Positions 57,381 through 64,000 of a stretch of DNA of 64,000 bases are shown here, one piece after another. Both the position numbers and the translations under genes were made by a program. The number at the start of each line of letters is the position of its first letter. The stretch's first letter is position 1. Below the pieces are notes generated by a model that was not told where the DNA came from, ran no database searches, and saw only the letters and a program-made list of their open reading frames with translations. This DNA comes from Hyperoodon ampullatus (taxonomy: Eukaryota > Chordata > Mammalia > Artiodactyla > Ziphiidae), in NCBI GenBank assembly GCA_949752795.1, contig OX457056.1, positions 205,345,654 through 205,409,653 of the forward strand. The letters run 5' to 3'.

Positions 57381-57654
57381 TTGTTAATCTCTAAAGGGAA
57401 AGTTAACTCCTGTATGAAAGTGTTTATGGACCCACCCAAGTTGTTTAGTATTTATTGAGAGTCCCTGGAAAGGCTAGACAAGTATCCTTGACGTTTATGG
57501 GAGCTAGCAACTTATATCTGTGACCTCATTTTATTTGAGAATCTTAAATGCTTTACCTACAGAGAGGAGCTTATCTTGATGTAGGAGCCAGAAGAAAGAT
57601 AAAGAAAATGAAAGAAAGACTGGAAGGTGGCAGGAGGAATGGGAAACACTGAAT

Positions 57655-58545
57655 GGAGAAGTGAGAGAACCATATGATCCAGCAATTTCACTTCTGGGTG
57701 TATATTCAAAAGAATTGAAAGCAAGGTCTCAAAGAGATATTTGTTATACCCATTATTTATTTATGTATGTATGTGTGTATATCTGCATTGGGTCTTTGTT
57801 GCTGCACACAGGCTTTCTCTAGTTGCAGCGAGTGAGGGCTACTCTTCGTTGCGGGGCGCGGGCTTCTCATTGCGGTGGCTTCTCTTGTGGAGCATGGGCT
57901 TTTGGTGCATGGGTTTCAGTAGTTGCAGTGCACAGGCTCAGTAGTTGTGGCTCGCAGGCTCTAGAGCACAGGCTCTGAGACATGTGTGATCTTCTCGGAC
58001 CAGGGCTCCAAACTGTGTCTCCTGCATTGGCAGACGGACTCCCAACCACTCTGCCACCAGAGAAGTCCCTGTTATACCTATTTTTATAGCAGCATTATTT
58101 GCAATAGCGAAGAGGTAAAAGCAGTGCAAGTATCCATGGCTGGGTGATGGAAAAACAAAATATGGTGTGTACATACAATGGAAGGAAATTCTGACATGTG
58201 CTACAACATGGACATTGAAGGTATTATGCTAAGTGAAAGGAGTCAGTCACAAAAGAACAAATATTGCAGGATTCCAATTATATGAGGTACTTAGAGTTGT
58301 CAAGTTCATAGAGACAGAAAGTAGAATTGAATTGTGGTTGCCAGGGACTTGAATGAGGTGGTAATGGGGAGTTATTGTTTAATAGGTAGAGTTTAAGTTC
58401 TGCAAGATGAAAAGGGTTCAGTGGATGGTGGTGATGGTAGCACAACAATTTAGATATACTTAATGCCACTGAACTGTGCATTTAAAAAGGGTTAGGATGG
58501 TAAATTTTATGTTATATATATTTTGCCACAATTTAAAAAAATATA
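57655..58545 (+). mobile_element. Old L1 3' part, sense, split by a SINE
   Basis: GAACCATATGATCCAGCAAT, TTCACTTCTGGGTGTATATT, then after the SINE TTTTATAGCAGCATTATTTG, CAATAGCGAAGAGGTAAAAG, ATGGTGTGTACATACAATGG, GAATTGTGGTTGCCAGGGAC and CACTGAACTGTGCATTTAAA, ending in TTTTGCCACAATTTAAAAAA. This is the ORF2 end plus 3' UTR of an old mammalian L1 with its remnant A tail. Confidence 0.8.
57755..58069 (-). mobile_element. CHR SINE (long form), antisense, nested in L1
   Basis: TTTATTTATGTATGTATGTG, TGCATTGGGTCTTTGTTGCT, through CTTCTCGGACCAGGGCTCCA to CACCAGAGAAGTCC. Flanks TGTTATACCCATT (57742-57754) and TGTTATACCTATT (58070-58082) form the duplication with one mismatch. Confidence 0.9.
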
Positions 58546-58549
58546 GCCA

Positions 58550-58885
58550 GACTAGGAATTCCAAAAAGGTTAAGGCACTTTAAAAAGTTAATACATTTCA
58601 AGAGTCAAACCAAAGTCAACTACAAGAATTCCAGCTTTGTCCTGATATATTACCTTGATTGCATTCAGTTGCATCACAGAAACAAAGGTTCTATGTTGCA
58701 AGAACTATGGAAAGTAATTCAACATCTGTAGACTACATATGCCTTTGGTCCTTCCTCCCATAAAAGGTAAAATGTTACCTTTTAACAAATATCTACAGGC
58801 TTTTGAAGGTATTTTTTCCTCTAACTGGAAGCCACCCCTTCTCTTCTGAAATGTGCTCTTGGGAAAACATACAAACAAACATAGA
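58550..58885. other. Unique sequence, no gene seen
   Basis: Nothing recognised. Confidence 0.4.
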
Positions 58886-58889
58886 AGAC

Positions 58890-59205
58890 CATATTGTCTG
58901 TTCCAAACTCCTATCTATCCCTCAAAACCCTACTTAAAGCCTTCTAAATCTTTCTGAGAAACCAGAAACCTTCATTATTACTTGCCTCAGATCAGGACAA
59001 TCTCAACCTGCCCTGTGCCTGCATTAATGCTCTTATCTCAGTAAATTTCAACTTATTATTGATATGTTTGCTTCAGCAATTACATTGTGAGCTCTTTTGA
59101 AGTAGATACTGGCCTTTGTCTCTAAATCTCTAATATTTAGAAAATTATACCTCATAGGATTAGTTGTAGCAAATTAATTGAGTGGATAAATGAAGGAAAA
59201 TAAAT
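58890..59205 (-). repeat. L2 fragment, antisense
   Basis: CTCCTATCTATCCCTCAAAA, CCCTACTTAAAGCCTTCTAA, GCAATTACATTGTGAGCTCT, ATTGAGTGGATAAATGAAGG follow the complement of the L2 3' half. Confidence 0.55.
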
Positions 59206-59209
59206 TCTG

Positions 59210-60175
59210 AGACTGGGCATTGCATGTCGCCTTAGTGTCTGGCACTCACAGCCCTTAAAATGCTCTTGTCCTTTGAATCAATGCATTGGTGTCAGTTGAA
59301 ATTGTCTGTGACATCTAATAAACCCAACATCCTGCCCTGTGCTCACTCAGTGCTGCCTTCAAATATGTAAAAATGTCATGAAAGATCACTTGCCCTTCTG
59401 GAAGAAGATGATTAAGTGTGTAATTAAAAATTGCTGCAATTTTCTTTGATGCAAGAGTATTTTGCTGTTTCTCTTCCTGTAACATACAAATGGAGCTGAA
59501 CACAGAAAATGGATTGGTTCCCAGTTGCTGGCGCCCTCTGCCCTCCTTTCCTATGCTGGAGGGAACAGAGACCTTGACTTCTCTCTCTCTCCACTTTTGG
59601 AAAGAACCATTCAGTTATTGGTTTGCAGGATCTCTGCTGAAATACAGCCTTATTCTGTACATGTGTCATGAGATGTGAGGTTTCTAGACAAGCATTATGC
59701 TATTTGCAAGCCACAGAGAGATGGGCAAGCTTTGTAATGGGCAAGGTAGAAAAAGCACAGCGTTTCTGTCCAGGTAGCCCTAATTGTTTGCAACATAGGT
59801 GTTTTTATAATTTGAAACTGGTAAATCAAATGTTGGGAATCCCAACCATATAAAAATATAATAAAGGAGGAATTATTTAGGCGTAGACATTGTTGTTGTC
59901 ACATTCCTTCTATTACCACCTATGTTTTCCTTTTCCATTCCAAGTTTTTATCTACCAGATTCCTTTAAAGAGAGAATATTTATTTTTCACTCTTGGAATG
60001 CTATAATCTGGGTAATAAAGAGGCAGAGATGTGGAAAACAAGGGTTAGGATAAAGAAATCATTAAAATGAAAAAGTAATATCAGAATCAGTTAGAGGGGT
60101 TTGGCCTTCATCCATAGGATTCTGCCAGTGAGTGGTTCATTCATTGTCAGGATGGGGTTTCCCTCCCTCCTTCCT
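59210..60175. other. Unique sequence, no gene seen
   Basis: Overlapping open frames at 59424-59669 (-) and 59490-59853 (+), with no recognised homology. Confidence 0.4.
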
Positions 60176-60180
60176 TCTGA

Positions 60181-60779
60181 TGCTGAAAGCTCGGCCTCTG
60201 TGCACCAGTGCTGAACTGAGTCTCAGAGACAGAGTTTTGGGTGAAGTAGAAAAGAATAGCTTTATTGCTTTGCCAAGCAAAGGGGATACACTGGGCTCCT
60301 GCCCCCAAAAGCTGTATATCCCAACCCTGGAGGATTTGGTGAGGAGTTTTATAGCAATAGTTCAGGGGTGGGATTGCTGACAAGATTAGGGTGTGTGCAG
60401 GGCCTGCACCCCTCTCTTCTGGTCTCAGGTAATCTTCTTGATGAGCCTCTCTGGTTCCTTTAATCTGTCCTCAGGTGGTCTTCTCTGGTATGAAGAATGC
60501 TGACAACTTCCATTTGTTGGGTTTTAATTCTATAAAAAGCTTAAAGACATTGTTATGTGTATCCCTTGAGGTGGAACCAGGACCCTGTTCCAAGGCTGCA
60601 CTATTGTTTCTTGACTGCTCCTCCCTCATTTCTGCATCCCCTCCCTTCCCTGATTAGCAACTGTTTGAATCTGCCCTTTGGAACTCAGGAGAGGTCATGG
60701 AGGCTGGAGTCTGTTCCCTACAAGAAAGGTGGGACACGGAAAGGCTTCTGTGCCCAGGAGCACCACAGGGTCCTGCTCA
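60181..60779 (-). mobile_element. Solo LTR of an ERV class I-type element, antisense
   Basis: Read on the minus strand it has a U3-like part, a TATA-type CTATAAAA at 60354-60347 and an AATAAA poly(A) signal at 60266-60261, about 85 bp apart. The 3' end is GACTCAGTTCAGCACTGG then CACAGAGGCCGAGCTTTCAG. This layout (TATA, short R, AATAAA, CTGTCTCTGAGAC) is typical of gammaretrovirus-like LTRs. The ends TG at 60181 and CA at 60779 are my best guess. No gag, pol or env sequence lies on either side and no target duplication is clear. Confidence 0.7.
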
Positions 60780-60784
60780 GTTTC

Positions 60785-61106
60785 ATTTCCTCCCTCCCTT
60801 CCTTCCTTCTTCCTTCCTTCCTTCCATCCCTCCATCCTTCCTTCCTCCCTCTCTCTCTCCCCCTCTCTCTCTTTCTCTCTCTCTCTCCCTTTCTTTCTTT
60901 CTCTCTCTCTCTCTCTTTCTTTCTTTCTCTCTCTCTCTTCCTTCCTTCCCATTTCTGCCTCCTTCCCTCTCTTTCTTCCTTCCTTCCTCCCTTTCTTTCT
61001 TCCCTTTCTCCCTCCCTCCCTCCCTCCCTTCCTTCCTTTCCCTTTCTTCTTTTCCTTTTCTTTCTTTCTTTCTTTCTCTCTTTCTTTCTTTCTCTCTCTC
61101 TCTCTT
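60785..61106. repeat. Pyrimidine tract, (CCTT)n/(CTTT)n/(CT)n
   Basis: About 320 bases of almost pure C/T on the plus strand, with alternating TTCC, TTTC, CTCT and CCCT repeats. The long Ser/Pro/Leu/Phe-rich open frames across it (60557-61195 and others) are by-products of composition. Confidence 0.95.
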
Positions 61107-61109
61107 TTT

Positions 61110-62420
61110 TAAAATTAAAAAAAATTTTAGGTATAGCTAAGGCATGGGCTATCCTAGTAGCCTATACTTCAGTTCATCTCGTGTTGTTTGTATAAGAAAC
61201 TAAATGAAGTACATAAAATGGTAGAAAAATACAGTTGAAATTAGACCTTAAGACTAACTTCTAACTCCAAATCTTGTGATATTTTGTATGCATATAATCC
61301 CTTTGGGCCTCAATTTCCTTGCCCATCAACTGTTGAATAACATGTTTGTCACACACATGAGTTTTGGTGATAGTCTTGATCTGAGAACACAGATACTGAG
61401 GAAGCTGTGATAAGGTGGCTGTGGCAGAGGAAGGGGCATGACTTGTAGGTGAGACCTCAGGAAGTGCTTCACAGGGAGGCCAGCAGGGAAATTGGGCTTC
61501 CCTAGATGGATCAGCTTAACAGAGGTGAAGAGGAGATAGGAGATGGGGGAGCACATTTCAAGGGCAGGAAGAGTAACTTAGGATACTATTGAAAATAGGC
61601 AACCTAGGAGTATGTTTGAGAATAAGTTAGTTTAAAATAATTAAGAAAATGATTCTATACATATTTGCATGCCAGTTTTTCTTCTCATCTATTAAAAAAA
61701 ATAACTCACTGTAGCTAAAACGAAAGAAATCACGCAGCTCTGTTATTTGTTCAACATATAAGGAGGAAAAGATGAAAAAGAGTATCATCTGGAAGCTCTG
61801 TTTCTAGTACAACATACGAGGAGGAAAGAATGAATGCAGTTAAATTGTCAAGAGAGCCCTCCCCGCATTTGGCCTTTCAGTACATCCCTCCCAGCCCTGC
61901 CTCTTTCTGCAGCATTGATTGGGTATAGTTAACCTTTATCTACCTCTTGTTTACGTTTCTCTTAGAGCTAAACATCAAAAGGAAGCTTTTAGAAAGGACA
62001 GCAGCAACCAACAAAGAGACATTGGGAAAAGGTCAAAATCTCAGAGATAAGGTGGGCTGTTCTCAGCCAGGCCTGGGGAAACATGCTCGGGCTAAGAGAG
62101 CAAGGTCAGGGCTCAGCAGCCGGCAGCCCTAGTGCCGGCCTTCTGGGAGGAAGTACCACGGCAGTACTTAGCAGTAATTATCAGGCAGGAATTATCAGGG
62201 CCTCCTCTGTCAGGGCAGCTGTCTGAAGCGAACGACCAGCCTAAAGAAGAGGGAAAAGCAAAGAGGGTTCATTGTCTTGAATGGGTGTGAAGGCAGTGAG
62301 AACCCTGGATGGGGACTCAGGATGGGGGGAGGGACAGCAGGTGAGCCATGCCTACCACCGCCTGGCCCTTCACCTCTGCCCCCTTCGTCCCACCCCTGCT
62401 CTGTTCTGCAACGCTGGAGT
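61110..62420. other. Unique sequence with an imperfect duplication
   Basis: A 58-bp imperfect tandem duplication lies at about 61737-61850. No exon or family repeat recognised. 62080-62380 is GC-richer. Confidence 0.4.
61737..61850. repeat. Imperfect ~58-bp tandem duplication
   Basis: AGCTCTGTTATTTGTTCAAC then ATATAAGGAGGAAAAGATGA is repeated about 58 bases later as AGCTCTGTTTCTAGTACAAC then ATACGAGGAGGAAAGAATGA. Confidence 0.75.
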
Positions 62421-62424
62421 GCAA

Positions 62425-62525
62425 GTTTTCATTTCGAATGGGAGGAAACTGAGGCCATGAGAGGTTAGGTGACTCGTGCAGGTCCCAGGACAGCAATGCT
62501 ACACTTGGGTTTCTCAGTTTTGAGA
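62425..62525 (-). repeat. MIR fragment, antisense
   Basis: GGGAGGAAACTGAGGCCATG, AGAGGTTAGGTGACTCGTGC and AGGTCCCAGGACAGCAATGC follow the complement of the MIR core. Confidence 0.55.
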
Positions 62526-62657
62526 ACCCACATCTGCACCTGAGAAACATAGAAAACACCTCCCATTATGCACAATCTGGTCTGTGCAATGTCTCCCCAG
62601 AAACCATGAACATTTGGCAGAATTGTTCTTCTTTCATGTATTAAAAGATACAGTATT

Positions 62658-62866
62658 GGGCTTCCCTGGTGGTGCAGTGGTTGAGAGTCCGCCTGCCGAT
62701 GCAGGGGACACGGGTTCGTGCCCCGGTCCGGGAAGATCCCACATGCTGCGGAGCGGCTGGGCCCATGAGCCATGGCCGCTGAGCCTGCGGGTCCAGAGCC
62801 TGTGCTCCGCAATGGGAGAGGCCACAACAGTGAGAGGCCCGCGTACCGCAAAAAAAAAAACAAAAC
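62658..62866 (+). mobile_element. CHR SINE, sense
   Basis: GGGCTTCCCTGGTGGTGCAG head, GGTTCGTGCCCCGGTCC, GAGGCCCGCGTACCGC end, and an A-rich tail with one C. The flanks (ATACAGTATT before, GAGTATATT after) give only a weak duplication. Confidence 0.9.
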
Positions 62867-62984
62867 AGGAAGAGTATATTTTGCGTGAAATCAGACCCCC
62901 AAACAAACAAATAACCAACCAAATACAGAAAATACAAAAAGCCCACTTACGTCTGAGTTAGGGTTACTGAGTTCTTGAGCTGGG

Positions 62985-63085
62985 TCCACCAGAAGATTCT
63001 GTGTGACCAAGCCACTCTGATCCTCATTTTCTTATCTATATAATGGAAGTGATAGCTTTGCCCTGCTTACCACATTAATTTGTTG
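62985..63085 (+). repeat. MIR fragment, sense
   Basis: TGTGTGACCAAGCCACTCTG, ATCCTCATTTTCTTATCTAT and ATAATGGAAGTGATAGC fit the MIR core. It is followed by the SINE insertion. Confidence 0.5.
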
Positions 63086-63091
63086 TAATCA

Positions 63092-63112
63092 AATATATAT
63101 ATATATATATAT
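63092..63112. repeat. (AT)n microsatellite at SINE edge
   Basis: About ten AT units between the target duplication and the TTTA tail of the SINE. Confidence 0.9.
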
Positions 63113-63397
63113 TTATTTATTTATTTATTTTTATGGCTGTGTTGACTCTTCGTTTCTGTGCGAGGGCTTTCTCTAGTTGCGGCAAGTGGGGGCCACTCCT
63201 CATCACGGTGCGCAGGCCTCTCACTATTGCGGCCTCTCTTGTTGCGGAGCACAGGCTCCAGACGCGCAGACTCAGTAGTTGTGGTTCACGGGCCCAGTTG
63301 CTCTGCGGCATGTGGGATCTTCCCAGACCAGGGCTCAAAGCCGTGTCCCCTGCATTGGCAGGCAGAGTCCCAACCACTGCGCCACCAGGGAAGCCCC
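63099..63397 (-). mobile_element. CHR SINE (long form), antisense
   Basis: TTTATTTATTTATTTTTATG, TGTTGACTCTTCGTTTCTGT, body, CACCAGGGAAGCCCC. Flanked by TCAAATATAT at 63089-63098 and 63398-63407. Confidence 0.9.
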
Positions 63398-63409
63398 TCA
63401 AATATATTT

Positions 63410-64000
63410 TTAAAAAGCATTTAAAATGCTCTGTCTCCGCAAAACGTGTGACCTTGGGCAAATCATTTTACTGACTCTAAAAATAAAACTACACTAGAAG
63501 ATTTTAAAATTATCTTTTCCCTATTCAACATTATTGGGGGCAAAAACATCCCTTTGTTACATGGCCTTTGCTGAGATGTTTGCTGACATGGGACCTTGCC
63601 TTTGTGTCCTAAGCCTCCCTGTAGGGCTGGTAGCACACAGCTAGACTTGTCTATCCAGGGGCTAATCTGGTCAGGTAAAGACAGCTTCTTTACCTACACA
63701 TAAGTACAGGAGAATCCCATGTTCAAGTTTTTCCAGGAAAGTCTAGATTTCAATCGTCCTACACTTAGGTCACATAAATCTGCTACTTGTCAGATGATGT
63801 GGTCTGATTCTGAGTCTGGTTATATTTATATTCCTGGTTGTAGTGATGGCACTGTCTGGTAGCTCCCCTGGTCATGGGAGGGCCATGTGTTTGATTGAAG
63901 AAAAAAATGACCAGGAAGAGCTCTTCCTCTGGCCCTCACCTTATATGGACAGATGTCCAAATATGTCTCATAGGTATGTATTTCAAGTTGGCAGGGGTGT
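63410..64000. other. Unique sequence to the window end
   Basis: No exon or repeat recognised. Confidence 0.4.

Noticed and set aside
60181..61106. Search for a complete endogenous retrovirus around the LTR
   Set aside because: No second LTR, primer-binding site or gag/pol/env-like frame lies on either side. It is treated as a solo LTR.
60557..61195. 212-codon Ser/Pro/Phe/Leu-rich frame and its overlapping companions
   Set aside because: They come from the C/T repeat, which lacks stop codons in several frames. No protein-like complexity.
1..64000. A previously undescribed defence, mobile or metabolic system
   Set aside because: The window is typical mammalian non-coding DNA filled with known classes of retroposons. 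Nothing I can see supports a novel multi-gene system.

Overview
This window looks like ordinary nuclear DNA from a mammal, most probably a whale or dolphin. The main clue is a set of about fourteen tRNA-derived SINEs whose heads read GGGCTTCCCTGGTGGC and whose bodies carry the GAGGCCCGCGTACCGC-A(n) or GGGTCTTCGTTGCTGCG signatures. These match my memory of the CHR SINEs of whales, hippos and ruminants, in the subfamily forms that dominate cetacean genomes. The L1 copies are of the cetartiodactyl type. Older layers shared by all placental mammals (MIR, L2, MLT1-type LTRs, MER5-type hAT elements) are also present. No bacterial, phage or organellar genes are visible.

Coding content is minimal. 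The left end (about 1-2110) looks like the end of a plus-strand gene: a splice acceptor at 156-157, a short terminal coding exon ending in -NCTSV (a PDZ-ligand-like C-terminus), about 1.9 kb of 3' UTR with four Pumilio-type TGTANATA elements, and an AATAAA signal at 2087. I could not name the gene. The other 62 kb is intergenic or intronic DNA with no exon I can support.

Layout: 2.1-8.1 kb is mostly unique with a probable old LTR, MIR and L2 pieces. An MLT1-type solo LTR with an intact 5-bp duplication lies at 8.15-8.54 kb, followed by a CHR SINE at 9.06 kb. From 10 to 19.9 kb there is unique sequence with scattered MIR/L2 and a second MLT1 LTR at 12.05 kb. From 19.9 to 23.5 kb an old antisense L1 is interrupted first by an MLT1-like LTR and then by a CHR SINE. 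From 23.5 to 37 kb there are MIR, L2, MER5, a 5'-truncated L1 with clear duplications (28.4 kb) and nested SINEs (30.8, 32.3 and 34.7 kb). A younger L1 ORF2 relic with damaged reverse-transcriptase active-site residues lies at 37.2-38.56 kb. A retroposon cluster at 44.5-50.0 kb contains an internally deleted 48-bp mini-SINE and a large antisense L1 that keeps both ends but has lost most of its middle. From 50 to 55 kb the sequence is notably free of recognisable repeats. From 55 to 64 kb there is a SINE-split L1 (57.65-58.5 kb), an ERV class I-type solo LTR (60.18-60.78 kb) abutting a 320-bp pyrimidine tract, and further SINEs.

The history is one of layered retroposition: L2/MIR/MER5 first, then MLT1 and old L1, then cetartiodactyl L1 and CHR SINEs. 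I found no operon-like, CRISPR-like or otherwise novel functional system. All repeat family names come from memory of consensus sequences, not from a search.
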